Below, one piece after another: positions 8,193 to 18,600 of a stretch of 59,399 bases of DNA (position 1 is its first letter; the number at the start of each line of letters is the position of its first letter). A program made the position numbers and the translations under genes. The stretch is from positions 1 through 59,399 of the forward strand of contig JADHUI010000017.1 in NCBI GenBank assembly GCA_016784605.1, in the 5' to 3' direction. The notes under the pieces are model-generated. The model searched no databases and was not told the DNA's origin. It worked only from the letters and a program-made list of their open reading frames with translations. Origin of the DNA: Fidelibacterota bacterium (GTDB lineage Bacteria > Fidelibacterota > Marinisomatia > Marinisomatales > UBA1611).

Positions 8193-8945
8193 TTAAATGT
8201 TTGAAATGAAATCAGAGATTTCTTTTCTCTCTCTTTTAATTCGATCAAGCGATTCGCCTTTTTCTTCTAAAGCATTTAATACTTCTAAAGCCTGATTTAA
8301 AAGACCTTGGTTTTTCAATACTGTAACCATAGTAAATGTAGCCAATCGGTTACTTATTTTTAATGGTTCTGTATCTTCTTTATAATCTGTAATCGTTATT
8401 GGGCTGGTGGGTTTGGTTTTGTTTGACTCTGCGGAAGGAGATTTTTTTTGTTTCTTACTTGAGGCGGGTGCTACTGATTTTTCCTTGGATGCAATAAGGC
8501 GTTTTCGTGTTTCTTTTTGTTGCGCAACCGCAGCCTTTTTTTGCTGCATTTCCATTCTTTGCACAAAAACTTGCGCCGCTTCATTTGTGTGATCAAGCTC
8601 CAACACCTTTTTCCAATGTGTAAAAAGTGTTTTGGGCGAACGGTCTAATTCTGTTTGAACACTGCATAATTCTAACGTTGCATTCAAATGGTCAGATGGG
8701 TGGTTAAGGCACTGTGCGAAGGCTTTTTCGGCTAATTTTAAATTCCCAGCTTGTTTCTCAATTAATCCTAAAATGTAATATCCTTCTTGATCTTTTTCGT
8801 GGTAACCGAGCCCAATATCACAGACTTTTCTTGCGCGATAATAATCACCTTTAGAATAATATTTTTCTGCTAACACAGGAAAAAGAATTGTATCCATATG
8901 GTCAGCAAAATATAATTCTAATTCTAAAAGGCTATTTATATTCAT
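8193..8945 (-). CDS. TPR-repeat protein with charged linker, function unknown
   Basis: This is a 250-residue, probably cytoplasmic protein. Residues 20-120 contain about three TPR-like helical pairs (YYSKGDYYRARKVCDIGL, YYILGLIEKQAGNLKLAEKA, a third near 100). A Lys/Ser/Ala-rich, probably disordered linker spans 130-185. The last 60 residues form another helical pair (FTMVTVLKNQGLLNQALEVL). It starts 3 bases after the B12-binding gene, so the two are probably translated from one message. It is not recognised beyond the repeat class; a scaffolding role is the most that can be inferred. Confidence 0.75.
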   Translation of the reverse strand: MNINSLLELELYFADHMDTILFPVLAEKYYSKGDYYRARKVCDIGLGYHEKDQEGYYILGLIEKQAGNLKLAEKAFAQCLNHPSDHLNATLELCSVQTELDRSPKTLFTHWKKVLELDHTNEAAQVFVQRMEMQQKKAAVAQQKETRKRLIASKEKSVAPASSKKQKKSPSAESNKTKPTSPITITDYKEDTEPLKISNRLATFTMVTVLKNQGLLNQALEVLNALEEKGESLDRIKRERKEISDFISNI

Positions 8946-8948
8946 ACA

Positions 8949-9353
8949 TTATCGACGATTTGTTTGAACCCACTGCGTAATAAAATCAACTGTTTCTTGA
9001 ACAGGTGTTCCTGGACCAAATAGCCCTCCCACGCCAAGAGATTTTAATTCATCCATATCTTTTTGCGGTATTATACCTCCCCCAACAAGCAAGACATCAT
9101 GAATACCCTTTTCATTCATTAAATCAAGAACGCGAGGAAATATGGTCATATGAACATTATTTAAACTTGAAAGGGCAATCACATCTGCATCTTCCTGTAA
9201 TGCTGCAGACACAATCATTTCAGGTGTTTGACGGAGCCCAAGATATATCACTTCCATTCCCGCATCTCGATATGCGGCGGCTAAAACTTTTATGCCTCTG
9301 TCGTGGCCATCTAAACCAGGCTTTGCCATTAATATGCGTATTTTTCTTTCCAT
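8949..9353 (-). CDS. Free-standing cobalamin-binding subunit of an acyl-CoA mutase
   Basis: This 134-residue protein is the B12-binding domain of the methylmalonyl-CoA mutase family. The DxHxxG cobalamin motif is seen as DGHDRG at residues 15-20, followed by the characteristic [14 protein letters not shown] and later [11 protein letters not shown] and FGPGTP. Its length equals the small subunits of split mutases (for example isobutyryl- or 2-hydroxyisobutyryl-CoA mutase) or the C-terminal domain of methylmalonyl-CoA mutase. No large catalytic subunit is encoded in this window, so the exact reaction cannot be named. It leads a group with the TPR and M24 peptidase genes. Confidence 0.88.
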   Translation of the reverse strand: MERKIRILMAKPGLDGHDRGIKVLAAAYRDAGMEVIYLGLRQTPEMIVSAALQEDADVIALSSLNNVHMTIFPRVLDLMNEKGIHDVLLVGGGIIPQKDMDELKSLGVGGLFGPGTPVQETVDFITQWVQTNRR

Positions 9354-9437
9354 AAGACTAAAAATTAAAAAGCTTCATTCTCACTTCATAACCAATTCGT
9401 TTTTAAATAATGTGATTTTCACCTATCTATTATTCTC

Positions 9438-9884
9438 TTACTTTTGTGTACTATCTAAAACAAATGTAACTGGACCATCATTCATTAAAGAAACATCCAT
9501 CATTGCACCAAATTTTCCAGACTGGACCGGAATGCCGCCTTGGCTCAATTTGGTCATAAAATATTCGTATAAAATTTTTCCTTTTTCAGGCGACGCTGCA
9601 TGTGTAAAACTTGGCCTACGACCTTTTCGTGTATCGCCACATAATGTAAATTGACTGATAACCAAAGCAGATCCACCTATATCCAATAAAGATAAATTCA
9701 TTTTATCATTGTTATCGCTAAAAATGCGTAAATGCATAATTTTATTTACTAAATAATCCCCATCCTGCTCCTGATCATTTTCAGCAACACCTAAAAGTAT
9801 AACCAATCCTTGCCCAATCTCGCCAACGATAGATTTATTAACAGTTACATTCCCGTGGGAGCATCGTTGAATTACAGCAATCAT
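9438..9884 (-). CDS. dtd: D-aminoacyl-tRNA deacylase
   Basis: This 148-residue enzyme hydrolyses D-amino acids from mischarged tRNA. The two family signatures are intact: SQFTL near residue 78 and NDGPVT near 137, together with RxGRRPSF-type sequence [11 protein letters not shown] in the middle. The length equals that of the usual homodimeric enzyme. Its start overlaps the end of dnaE by 4 bases, giving translational coupling. The 84 bases after its stop hold nothing recognisable. Confidence 0.96.
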   Translation of the reverse strand: MIAVIQRCSHGNVTVNKSIVGEIGQGLVILLGVAENDQEQDGDYLVNKIMHLRIFSDNNDKMNLSLLDIGGSALVISQFTLCGDTRKGRRPSFTHAASPEKGKILYEYFMTKLSQGGIPVQSGKFGAMMDVSLMNDGPVTFVLDSTQK

Positions 9885-12800
9885 TCTATCCAGATATTGT
9901 CTTTGCCGTAAATGGCTCTTAGTTGTCTAAGAAATTCACGTTCGGTTGATACTTTAATATTATGAGCTAAAACGCTTGTAGGTTTATGCCCATTTCCATT
10001 CGGGAGATGAAATACAACCCCACATTTCCCCGGGAATCGGTGGGCTAACGAATAGACTTGTTCCACAGATTCTGCGTTGGAGAAACCTTTATTAAATTGG
10101 ATATTAAGCCGCGTCGAAAGTAATTCTCTCACCCGGTCGATTGGGATAATTTCATCCGCTAACATTTTAAAATCTGAAAAATCCGTATTATCTGACGGTT
10201 TCCCTTTTACAAAAACAACTTTGCCGTCTTCAACTAAATCTTCATACTTGCGATAACATTCACTAAAAACAACAATTTCTGCTCGCCCACCCAAACAATC
10301 CAAACTAAAAAAGGCCATGGGATTATTTCTTCTATCATACCGTCGGGTAATGGATGTAATAAGACCACCCACTGTTATAATATCATTCTTTGATAAGGTC
10401 ATTTCACTTTCAAAATCTGCGTTGGAGAATTCTTCCAAATCTTCCGCATGTTCCAGTAATGGGTGCCCTGTTAAATACAGACCTAATACTTCTTTCTCTT
10501 TGGCTAATGTTTCTTGCTCAGCCCATTCAGCAACATCGGCTAAATTGGGTGTCCGAATTAAATCGCTTTGGCCATCGGCATTGCCAAACATATCAACTTG
10601 GTTTAAATCTTTCCCATTCTGCATTTGTTGACCATATTTTATAGCATCATCCACCGCATGTAACATTTGGGCTCTCGTCCCTTCAAAAGTATCCATCGCT
10701 CCAGCAAGGACAAGACTTTCAAGTACTTTTTTATTTACGGTTCTTTGTTCAACTCTTGCGCATAAATCAAAGATAGAATCAAAAGGTCCATTTTCTTCTC
10801 TATCTTCAACAATTTTTTCTAATGCTTTAAGACCAACATTTTTAATGGCATTTAAACCATAGGAAATTGTTTTTTCTCCAACAGGTTTAAAATGAACATC
10901 AGAAACATTTATATCTGGAAGATTTACTTCAATGCCAAATTTCCGACATTCATTAATTAGAATTACAACGCGATCCGTGGTTGTCATTTCACTTGTTAAA
11001 TTCGCAGATAAAAATTCTGCCGGATAATGTACTTTTAACCAAGCTGTCTGATATGCGATATAAGCATAAGCCACTGAATGACTTTTATTGAAACCATATT
11101 GAGCAAATTTTTCAATTAAAGCAAAAATATCACGCGCTTTTTTAGATGAGATTTTCTTATTACCGGCGCCTTCAACAAATTTAACAGACATTTCATCCAT
11201 TAAAGATTTGATTTTTTTACCCATGGCACGACGCATTAAATCCGCTTCCGCTAACGTGAAATCAGCAACTTCGTGAGCAATTTGCATCACTTGCTCTTGG
11301 TATACGATAATCCCATACGTTTCTTTTAAGATAGGTTCCATGATTGGATGAGCATACTCAATCCGTTTTTTCCCATGCTTGCGATCGATAAACTCTGAAA
11401 TATTCTGCATAGGACCTGGACGATATAATGCATTCATTGCTACTAAATCTTCTAAAACAGTTGGTTCTAATTTTTTCAAAAATTCTCTCATACCTGAAGA
11501 TTCAAATTGAAAAACGCCAATTGTTAACCCTTTAGCAAAGAGTTTATAAACTTTTTCATCATCCATTGGGATTTTTTCTATATCAACTTCATCCCCTTTT
11601 TCTTTGATAAGCTTTACAGCTTTATCAATCACCGTTAAATTGCGTAATCCAAGAAAATCCATTTTGAGCAATCCTAGCTCTTCCAGCCCTTTCATATCAT
11701 ATTGACTGGTTACATCGCCTGTATTGGATTTATAAAGTGGAACATAATCCGTTAAATCTCCAGGAACAACGACTACGCCCGCCGCGTGAGTTGAAGCATG
11801 CCGATTCATCCCCTCAAGAATTTTAGATTGCTCAATTAATTCTTTGTAAGCGCCATCCGCCATTTTTTGTAATTCTGGGCTCTTTTTTAATGCGCTATCA
11901 AGTGTAATGTTTAATTCATTCGGTATAGCTTTTGCCACTCTATCCACTTCATTGTATGAAAAGTCTAAGACGCGCCCAACATCTCGTACTACTTGCTTCG
12001 CCTTCATTTTCCCAAAAGTGATAATTTGCGTGACTGAATTTTCTCCATATTCACCTTTAATATAATCAATCACTTCGCCTCGACGTTCGATGCAAAAGTC
12101 AATATCAATATCTGGCATACTAACGCGATCGGGATTTAAAAATCGTTCAAAAAGCAAATCGTGTTTAAGAGGATTAATACTTGTAATACCTAGTGCATAA
12201 GACACTAAACTTCCTGCAGCAGATCCGCGACCGGGCCCAACAGGGATTCCGTTATTTTTAGCATATTTAACAAAATCAGCTGTAATTAAAAAATATCCAG
12301 CATACCCCATATTTTTAATTACAGCTAATTCATGATCAAGGCGATTTCTTGCATCGGGTGATATATCGCCCAACAATGATTCGGTACCTGAATCAGATAA
12401 ATATTTTAAATAATCATCCGGATCTTGTGTGGGAGAACCTTCGGGAATCATGTATTGCGGTAATAACAGGTTCCCAAATGTTAAATCCATATCTATACTA
12501 TCAGCGATTCGTCGTGTATTTTCTATTGCGCCAGAATAATCTTTGAATAGACCATGCATTTCATCTTGAGTCTTAAAATAGAATTCAGGTGTTGCATATT
12601 TTAAACGCTTTGTGTCCGTTTGTATTGCACCCGTTCCCAAGCAAATATGAATATCATGAGCATTTGCATGTTCCTTCTTTGAATAATGAGCATCATTTGT
12701 ACACACCATGGGTAATCCTAAATCTGCAGACAGTTTTTGCATATTTTTTATATTTTCTGCTTCTTCAGGAATACCGTGATTTTGGATTTCTAAATAATAT

Positions 12801-13315
12801 CTATCTGGGAAAATTTCGGAAAATTTTAGTGCTAATTCACGCGCCCCTTTATAATCACCCTTTAACATTTTTTCGGGGACAGCACCTTTTAAACAGCCTG
12901 AGAGACAAATCAATCCCTCGCTAAATTCTGCTAATAGATCCATATCTATCCGCGGACGATAATAAAACCCTTCAAGATAGCCCGCCGTTACCAACTTCAT
13001 AAGATTCCTATAACCGACATTATTTTGAGCTAATAAAATTAAATGGTTATTTCCCCATCCGCTTTCAGCTGTAGTTTTTTTCTCAAATCGACTCCCAACC
13101 GCAACATATACTTCACAACCAATAATGGGCTTTACTCCTGCTTTTTTAGCGGATTTATAATATGGGACAACGCTAAACATATTACCATGTTCTGTTAAAG
13201 CAACAGAATCCATGTTTAAATCGCCAATCGTATTAACCAATTGATCTACACGTTGTGCTCCATCCAACAAACTATAGTCAGAATGATTATGAAGATGTAC
13301 AAATTCAGATGTCAT
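9881..13315 (-). CDS. dnaE: DNA polymerase III alpha subunit
   Basis: This 1144-residue replicative polymerase is of DnaE1 type. The PHP domain starts at once with [15 protein letters not shown]. The catalytic aspartates lie in SMPDIDIDF near residue 402, followed by the fingers and the RPGPM motif. A helix-hairpin-helix region lies around 820-870, and an OB-fold near 985-1060 contains [11 protein letters not shown]-terminal domain is present. The length is normal for the family. The gene overlaps dtd by 4 bases at its 3' end and the UbiA-family gene by 11 bases at its 5' end, so it sits inside a core operon. PolC was excluded because no internal exonuclease insert is present. Confidence 0.98.
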   Translation of the reverse strand: MTSEFVHLHNHSDYSLLDGAQRVDQLVNTIGDLNMDSVALTEHGNMFSVVPYYKSAKKAGVKPIIGCEVYVAVGSRFEKKTTAESGWGNNHLILLAQNNVGYRNLMKLVTAGYLEGFYYRPRIDMDLLAEFSEGLICLSGCLKGAVPEKMLKGDYKGARELALKFSEIFPDRYYLEIQNHGIPEEAENIKNMQKLSADLGLPMVCTNDAHYSKKEHANAHDIHICLGTGAIQTDTKRLKYATPEFYFKTQDEMHGLFKDYSGAIENTRRIADSIDMDLTFGNLLLPQYMIPEGSPTQDPDDYLKYLSDSGTESLLGDISPDARNRLDHELAVIKNMGYAGYFLITADFVKYAKNNGIPVGPGRGSAAGSLVSYALGITSINPLKHDLLFERFLNPDRVSMPDIDIDFCIERRGEVIDYIKGEYGENSVTQIITFGKMKAKQVVRDVGRVLDFSYNEVDRVAKAIPNELNITLDSALKKSPELQKMADGAYKELIEQSKILEGMNRHASTHAAGVVVVPGDLTDYVPLYKSNTGDVTSQYDMKGLEELGLLKMDFLGLRNLTVIDKAVKLIKEKGDEVDIEKIPMDDEKVYKLFAKGLTIGVFQFESSGMREFLKKLEPTVLEDLVAMNALYRPGPMQNISEFIDRKHGKKRIEYAHPIMEPILKETYGIIVYQEQVMQIAHEVADFTLAEADLMRRAMGKKIKSLMDEMSVKFVEGAGNKKISSKKARDIFALIEKFAQYGFNKSHSVAYAYIAYQTAWLKVHYPAEFLSANLTSEMTTTDRVVILINECRKFGIEVNLPDINVSDVHFKPVGEKTISYGLNAIKNVGLKALEKIVEDREENGPFDSIFDLCARVEQRTVNKKVLESLVLAGAMDTFEGTRAQMLHAVDDAIKYGQQMQNGKDLNQVDMFGNADGQSDLIRTPNLADVAEWAEQETLAKEKEVLGLYLTGHPLLEHAEDLEEFSNADFESEMTLSKNDIITVGGLITSITRRYDRRNNPMAFFSLDCLGGRAEIVVFSECYRKYEDLVEDGKVVFVKGKPSDNTDFSDFKMLADEIIPIDRVRELLSTRLNIQFNKGFSNAESVEQVYSLAHRFPGKCGVVFHLPNGNGHKPTSVLAHNIKVSTEREFLRQLRAIYGKDNIWIE

Positions 13316-14153
13316 AAATAGAACCTAGATAAATAGCCAGCAACCCAATAATGGTACTGAACTTTAATAATTTTGCGCCTCGGATAGCGCTTGTTTTTCC
13401 TGGATTATTCTGTAATGAAACTACAACAACTCCTAAAGGAATCTCAACGCCCAAGATCAATAATATTCCATAAAAAATACCATAAATATCTATAAAATAT
13501 GGGATAAATGCTCCCAACCCAACCAAGCCTGACAATAATGTAACAAGACGAACGCTTTTTGATATTCCAGCTACAATTGGATATGTTCTTAGACCCGCAC
13601 TTTTATCCCCTTCAACGTCGGCTATGTCTTTTACTAATTCGCGAATAAAGGTTAACCCAAAAGCTAAAATAGCAGGAATAATCATTAATTTTACTTGCCC
13701 AAAGGCAGCTCCAGAAAAAATAAATGTTAACCCGAGAATAAGTGAAACAACAATATTTCCCACAAGAGGTTGGCCTTTTAAAAAGCCACTGTATAAAATC
13801 ATTAATGGTAGCGCAATTCCTATAGAAATTAGTTTTGCTCCATCATTCAACTGAAAAGAAAAAAAACTCCCAATTAAAAATAAAATAACAGATATATAAA
13901 ATGCGCCATCCTGAGAAAGAGCGCCAAGACTTAATGGGCGATTTGGTTGATTAATTTTATCAATTTCATAATCAACAAAATCATTATAAGCATTTGCCCC
14001 TGCATTGAAACAGACGACAACGCCCACAGTTAACATTATCAACAACAACTCACTATCAGAACCTATTATTAAAGAAGAAAAATAAACGGCTATTGCACTT
14101 GTAAATAGATTTAATGGCCTCAATAATTTGATTGTTGCAGTTATTTTATTCAT
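13305..14153 (-). CDS. UbiA-family prenyltransferase, DGGGP-synthase-like
   Basis: This 282-residue polytopic membrane enzyme has both Asp-rich prenyl-diphosphate motifs: NDFVDYEID near residue 57 followed by KINQPNRPLSLG, and RELVKDIADVEGD near 167-179 followed by SAGLRTYPIV. The N-x-P-x-RP-L/I-x-x-G and RE-KDI-D-EGD patterns are those of archaeal digeranylgeranylglyceryl phosphate synthases rather than MenA, UbiA or CyoE. About eight hydrophobic helices are visible. It may build an archaeal-type ether lipid or another prenylated lipid. The partner GGGP synthase is not in the window. It lies between prmC and dnaE with small gaps or overlaps. Confidence 0.85.
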   Translation of the reverse strand: MNKITATIKLLRPLNLFTSAIAVYFSSLIIGSDSELLLIMLTVGVVVCFNAGANAYNDFVDYEIDKINQPNRPLSLGALSQDGAFYISVILFLIGSFFSFQLNDGAKLISIGIALPLMILYSGFLKGQPLVGNIVVSLILGLTFIFSGAAFGQVKLMIIPAILAFGLTFIRELVKDIADVEGDKSAGLRTYPIVAGISKSVRLVTLLSGLVGLGAFIPYFIDIYGIFYGILLILGVEIPLGVVVVSLQNNPGKTSAIRGAKLLKFSTIIGLLAIYLGSIYDI

Positions 14154-14162
14154 GGTGAATTG

Positions 14163-15041
14163 CTAGGCAATATTAACAACCAATATTCTATCATCACCAT
14201 TATAATCCTTCAATAATTCAACATTTTTAAACCCCTGATCTTTAAAAAGATCCATCGATTTTAATGGATGATCATTTAATCCTACTTCAAGTATTATCCA
14301 TCCACCAGGGATAATCCATTCTCGTGATTTTTCTGCTATTCGTCTATAAAATGTTAATCCATCTATCCCATCCGTTAATGCGTGTGATGGTTCATATTTT
14401 TTTACATCTTCCATGAGGGAATCCATTTCTATATTTGGGATATATGGAGGATTGCAAATAATGAAATCCACCGGCTTTTGGATGGAATTATTTAGTATAT
14501 CAATCTCACCAAAGTGCACATTATTTGCATTATGATGGTTTTTATTTTTTTGTGCAATAAAAAGCGCTTCTTTAGAAATATCTATCGCATCAACATGAAC
14601 GCGGGGTCTTTCCATGCCTATTGTAATTGCAATACACCCCGAGCCAGTTCCTATATCTAAAATATCCAACTTATCAGTTTCAGGTATTTTATCTAAAGAA
14701 ATATCTATCAATCGTTCTGTTTCGGGTCTCGGGATTAGGACAGATTTTGTTACAAAAAAATGTCTGCCATAAAATTCTGTTGATCCTGTAATATATTGCA
14801 ATGGCTCATGGGTAATTCTTCTTTGAACCCAACCGCGAAGTTTGGATAGTTGGGACTGAGTAAGAGTTTCTTCAAAACGTAAATACACATCCATACGTGA
14901 ACAACTTAATATGGATTGAAGGAGCCATTCAATTTCTGCCCTAGGATTTGAAAATCCTTTTTCTTTAAAATAGGATTCTGCCCAATGAATTAGGTCAATG
15001 ACTCGCCAAGTTTTTTGTTTATCTTGGGCAGATGAAGACAT
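14163..15041 (-). CDS. prmC: Peptide chain release factor N5-glutamine methyltransferase
   Basis: This 292-residue AdoMet-dependent enzyme methylates the glutamine of the GGQ motif in release factors. The N-terminal helical domain precedes a Rossmann fold with LDIGTGSGCIAI and the catalytic IICNPPYIPN motif near residue 195. It directly follows prfA, whose product is its substrate; the start codon abuts the prfA stop. Length and order are typical. Confidence 0.97.
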   Translation of the reverse strand: MSSSAQDKQKTWRVIDLIHWAESYFKEKGFSNPRAEIEWLLQSILSCSRMDVYLRFEETLTQSQLSKLRGWVQRRITHEPLQYITGSTEFYGRHFFVTKSVLIPRPETERLIDISLDKIPETDKLDILDIGTGSGCIAITIGMERPRVHVDAIDISKEALFIAQKNKNHHNANNVHFGEIDILNNSIQKPVDFIICNPPYIPNIEMDSLMEDVKKYEPSHALTDGIDGLTFYRRIAEKSREWIIPGGWIILEVGLNDHPLKSMDLFKDQGFKNVELLKDYNGDDRILVVNIA

Positions 15042-16106
15042 TTACTCTGTACTGGCTAACAATTCTTGCTGTTCTGCCATTTTTAATTGTTCAATCAATT
15101 CAATTATGTCGCCATCCAAAATTTCATTAAGTCTGTGTGTTGTAAAACCAATCCGATGATCTGTGACTCGACCTTGTGGAAAATTATATGTTCGAATTTT
15201 TGCAGACCGGTCCCCTGTAGAAACCAAACTTTTTCTTTCTGCTGCACGTTTTTTGGCTATTTTGTCTTGTTCTGCAGCGAGGAGTCTTGATTTTAGAACC
15301 TTTAATGCAGCCGCGCGATTCTTGTGCTGAGAAGATTGATCTTGGCATGTAACAACCAACCCGGAAGGAATATGAGTAATCCTGATCGCTGATTCAGTCT
15401 TATTAACATGCTGCCCTCCTGCGCCACTAGCGCGATAAGTGTCGATTTTCAAATCACCTTCATTTACATTCACATCAACATCTTTTGCCTCTGGCATAAC
15501 GGCAACCGTTGCCGCCGACGTATGAACCCGACCGCTCGTTTCAGTTTTCGGAACGCGTTGAACTCGATGCACGCCACTTTCATATTTTAACATACCGTAG
15601 GCGCCCTTTCCTTCAAGCGCAACTATCACTTCCTTAAAACCGCCAATACCCGTTTCATTTGACTGAATTACTTTTTGTTGCCAATTATTTCGTTCCGCAT
15701 AACGCGAATAAAGGCGATATAAATCAGCCGCAAATAATGCGGCCTCATCCCCTCCTGTACCGGCACGAATTTCTATAATCAGGTTTTTATTATCATGGGG
15801 ATCTTTAGGTAATAATAATAATTTAATTTGGTCTTCAAGTGAAATTTCTTCACTCTCTAATGATTCAATTTCTTCTTCAGCCATAAGCTTTAATTCTTCA
15901 TCGTCACCCGTAAGAAGATCTTTAGCTTCATCAATTTGATCTAAAATAGAAATATATTTTTTAGCAATATGAGTGATTTCTTCTATTTGCTTTTGTTCTT
16001 GTGCGAGAGTTTTTAATTTATCAATGTTTGTAACATTTTCAGGATCTGCCATTTGACTTGAAATATGATCATATTTTTCAATGATGGAAATAAGTTTTTG
16101 CTTCAT
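15042..16106 (-). CDS. prfA: Peptide chain release factor 1
   Basis: This 354-residue factor reads UAA and UAG stop codons. The peptidyl-tRNA hydrolysis motif GGQ lies in [15 protein letters not shown] near residue 230. The codon-recognition tripeptide has the RF1 form P-x-T (PKT in [15 protein letters not shown]), not the RF2 SPF. An N-terminal coiled coil precedes these. It overlaps the DUF1385 gene by 4 bases and abuts prmC. Confidence 0.97.
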   Translation of the reverse strand: MKQKLISIIEKYDHISSQMADPENVTNIDKLKTLAQEQKQIEEITHIAKKYISILDQIDEAKDLLTGDDEELKLMAEEEIESLESEEISLEDQIKLLLLPKDPHDNKNLIIEIRAGTGGDEAALFAADLYRLYSRYAERNNWQQKVIQSNETGIGGFKEVIVALEGKGAYGMLKYESGVHRVQRVPKTETSGRVHTSAATVAVMPEAKDVDVNVNEGDLKIDTYRASGAGGQHVNKTESAIRITHIPSGLVVTCQDQSSQHKNRAAALKVLKSRLLAAEQDKIAKKRAAERKSLVSTGDRSAKIRTYNFPQGRVTDHRIGFTTHRLNEILDGDIIELIEQLKMAEQQELLASTE

Positions 16107-17071
16107 CCAATGGCCTCTGCAACATATTCTTTTCCAGATACATCTTCAAACTTATCCCCAAAAGCTTTTTTTAAGGCATGAATGGCTACTTCAACCATTT
16201 CATCATCTGGGTGGCGGGTAGTTATATTTTGGAGCCACAGACCCGGCTTTTTTAATATTCTAAAAAATAAATTATCATTTTTAGCTGTTAACTTTATGAC
16301 TTCATACCCAATGCCTGATACCAATGGAATTAATGGTAAATGGAATAACAGTCGAATGGGCAATGATATGGTTCCTAAAATAGAGATAACAATCATATCG
16401 ATGACTGCAAAAACTATGATGGCCGATAAAAGAACAATAAATAAAAAACTCGTCCCACATCGCGGATGTTGTGTTTGGAATGATTGCGCATTTTTAACAT
16501 TAATTTCTTTGCCTGACTCAAAATTGTAAACCACTCTATGTTCTGCTCCATGGTATTGGAATAATCGGCGGACATCCGCCAAAAGCGAAATCAACCCCAA
16601 GTACACAACAAAAAATAAAATTCTAAAGCTTCCTGAAATAAGATTAAATGCTAATGCTTCTTTTTCTACATTTAATAATTTAGTCGTTATCCACATGGGT
16701 GCAACCATAAAAAGGAGCACAGCTAAAACTATGGAAAAAAGGGTCGTTAGAAAATTGGCAATTTTACCGGGTTCTTTTTCGCCATCTTTTAATGGAATAG
16801 CAATATCCGCAGACCACTGCAATGTACCTAATCCGATTTTCATAGCTTCATAAAGAGATGCCATACCTCTCAAAATAGGTTTTTTCCAAAATGATGATTT
16901 TTCGGTGATGGCAATAAATTCTTCTCGTTTAACTTGAATATCACCTTCCGGATCCCTGACAGCAGTTGCATATGCACCTGGGACTCGCATCATTACACCT
17001 TCTATGACAGCTTGCCCTCCAACAAGTATGGTTGGAGCAGATGTTAATATTTGTATGAATCGATTTCTCAT
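16103..17071 (-). CDS. DUF1385 (YqhQ-like) membrane protein
   Basis: This 322-residue protein belongs to the conserved DUF1385 family, of which the biochemical role is not established; a metal-dependent function has been predicted. The diagnostic start [12 protein letters not shown] is at about residue 18. Four or more transmembrane helices follow (around 110-130, 145-170, 205-235). The cytoplasmic motif [15 protein letters not shown] and [10 protein letters not shown] contain conserved His/Glu/Cys residues. The ATG at 17071 is chosen because it gives the short N-terminus usual in the family and lies just after the rpmE terminator; a longer reading would run back through that terminator. Its 3' end overlaps prfA by 4 bases. 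Confidence 0.9.
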   Translation of the reverse strand: MRNRFIQILTSAPTILVGGQAVIEGVMMRVPGAYATAVRDPEGDIQVKREEFIAITEKSSFWKKPILRGMASLYEAMKIGLGTLQWSADIAIPLKDGEKEPGKIANFLTTLFSIVLAVLLFMVAPMWITTKLLNVEKEALAFNLISGSFRILFFVVYLGLISLLADVRRLFQYHGAEHRVVYNFESGKEINVKNAQSFQTQHPRCGTSFLFIVLLSAIIVFAVIDMIVISILGTISLPIRLLFHLPLIPLVSGIGYEVIKLTAKNDNLFFRILKKPGLWLQNITTRHPDDEMVEVAIHALKKAFGDKFEDVSGKEYVAEAIG

Positions 17072-17073
17072 AG

Positions 17074-17121
17074 ATAAAAAAATGGCTTTGATAGCAGATA
17101 ATCCACTCTCAAAGCCATTTA
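17074..17121 (-). terminator. Rho-independent terminator after rpmE
   Basis: On the minus strand an 11-base arm AATGGCTTTGA (complement of 17109-17119) pairs with TCAAAGCCATT (complement of 17081-17091), and a T run follows immediately (17075-17082). The loop is 17 bases. It lies between the rpmE stop (17133) and the DUF1385 start (17071), so it probably limits readthrough from the highly expressed ribosomal gene. Confidence 0.85.
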
Positions 17122-17132
17122 TAGAATGTTGG

Positions 17133-17384
17133 TTACTGAGCGTTACCGTATTTCTTTTGGAACTTCTCGATCCGACCAGCAGTATCAACTAAATTTTGTT
17201 GACCTGTGAAAAATGGATGCGATTTATCAGATATTTCAATTTTACATAAAGGATATTCATTTCCGTCATCCCAGACAATAGTATCTTTCGTTTCGACAGT
17301 AGATCGAGTTAGAAACGAATAATCACAAGATGTATCTTTAAAAACAACCAATCGATACGATTCTGGATGTATTCCTTTTTTCAT
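17133..17384 (-). CDS. rpmE: Ribosomal protein L31, type B (zinc-independent)
   Basis: This 83-residue large-subunit protein starts [11 protein letters not shown] and contains [10 protein letters not shown] and [20 protein letters not shown], typical of L31. The zinc-binding CxxC pairs of type A L31 are absent, which marks type B. The ATG at 17384 has an AAAGGAG site at good distance; an in-frame upstream start at 17405 would overlap the aminotransferase gene. It is followed by a strong terminator. Confidence 0.95.
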   Translation of the reverse strand: MKKGIHPESYRLVVFKDTSCDYSFLTRSTVETKDTIVWDDGNEYPLCKIEISDKSHPFFTGQQNLVDTAGRIEKFQKKYGNAQ

Positions 17385-17397
17385 ATTTTTGTCTCCT

Positions 17398-18600
17398 TTA
17401 GACAATCTGCTCTAACGCAGATTTTACTTTTTCCAGTCCATTCTGGATAATTTCAATATTGGTCGCAAAAGAAAATCGAATATAACCTGGAGCGCCAAAC
17501 CCATCTCCTGGTACTGTTACGACCTGTGCACAGCCTAGAATATACTCAGAAATATCAAAAGAATCCTTCAAGATTTTCCCATCAACTTTTCGGCCTAAAT
17601 AGGATGAAAAATCAGCAAAGGCATAAAAAGCACCGCCGGGTAATCCACACTTTACGCCCGGCAATTCGTTTAATAATTGAACCATAACATTTCTACGATC
17701 CTTAAAGTGGTTACACATATCAACGACACAGGTTTGATCTCCAGACAAAGCTTCAACGGATGCTTTTTGACCGATTGAATTTGCACAGGATGTTGATTGC
17801 CCTTGAATCTTAGCCATTGCTTTGGTCAATACTTTATTTCCGGCAGTATATCCTATTCGCCAGCCAGTCATAGCATATGTTTTTGACATACTTAAACATG
17901 TTAATACTTCTGCGCCTATCCTATGATCTCGATTTATTTTTTCAGTACTAACAAACGGATCTCCGAAAACTAGTCGCTCATAACATTCATCGGATATAAT
18001 TATCCAATTATGTTTCACGGCCAGTTTGAGTAATTTGACGACAGCTTGTTCACTCCAAACACCTCCCGTAGGATTAGAAGGGGAATTCATAATTACCCCT
18101 TTTATATTTGGCGTAATTTTTGATTCTAAGTCTTCAAAATCAGGTTCAAATTGTTGATCTGCATTTGTTTTAACGAAGATAGGTTCTGCGTCTGCTAATC
18201 GAACCATTTCAGGGAAAGAAACCCAATAAGGCGCAAAGTTAATGACTTCATCACCTTTTTGGAACAATGCCTGACAAGCATTATATAAACTTTGTTTTTC
18301 CCCATTTGAAACTAAAATTTGATCAAGTGTAAACTCTAATTCGTTCTCACGTTTCAATTTTTGAATAATAGCTTCCCGTAATTCTATCATTCCTGACCCA
18401 GTTGTATATTTTGTAAAACCATCATCCATGGCTTTTTTGCCTGCATCTCTTATATGGATTGGGGTATTAAAATCGGGCTCTCCGACACTAAAATTAATTA
18501 CAGGAATTCCCTTTGCTTTCATTTCTGCTGCACGGGCAGCCATTTGAAGCGTAAAAGACGGATTAACTTTATGGACTCTGTCTGAAAGTTTATATGTCAA
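17398..18600 (-). CDS. Pyridoxal-phosphate aspartate-type aminotransferase
   Basis: This 400-residue class I aminotransferase resembles the aspartate/prephenate aminotransferases of the Thermus-type subgroup. The PLP lysine lies in [15 protein letters not shown] near residue 237. NSPSNPTGG and [10 protein letters not shown] are present, and RFSFATN near the C-terminus holds the carboxylate-binding arginine. No signal peptide is present, in contrast to the other aminotransferase in this window. Its start overlaps the end of the Cas6-like gene by 4 bases. The substrate (aspartate or another amino acid) is not certain. Confidence 0.92.
   Translation of the reverse strand: MTYKLSDRVHKVNPSFTLQMAARAAEMKAKGIPVINFSVGEPDFNTPIHIRDAGKKAMDDGFTKYTTGSGMIELREAIIQKLKRENELEFTLDQILVSNGEKQSLYNACQALFQKGDEVINFAPYWVSFPEMVRLADAEPIFVKTNADQQFEPDFEDLESKITPNIKGVIMNSPSNPTGGVWSEQAVVKLLKLAVKHNWIIISDECYERLVFGDPFVSTEKINRDHRIGAEVLTCLSMSKTYAMTGWRIGYTAGNKVLTKAMAKIQGQSTSCANSIGQKASVEALSGDQTCVVDMCNHFKDRRNVMVQLLNELPGVKCGLPGGAFYAFADFSSYLGRKVDGKILKDSFDISEYILGCAQVVTVPGDGFGAPGYIRFSFATNIEIIQNGLEKVKSALEQIV

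Noticed and set aside
17072-17188. Longer N-terminus for the DUF1385 protein
   Set aside because: It would run back through the rpmE terminator hairpin and into the rpmE 3' end, and family members begin close to [12 protein letters not shown].
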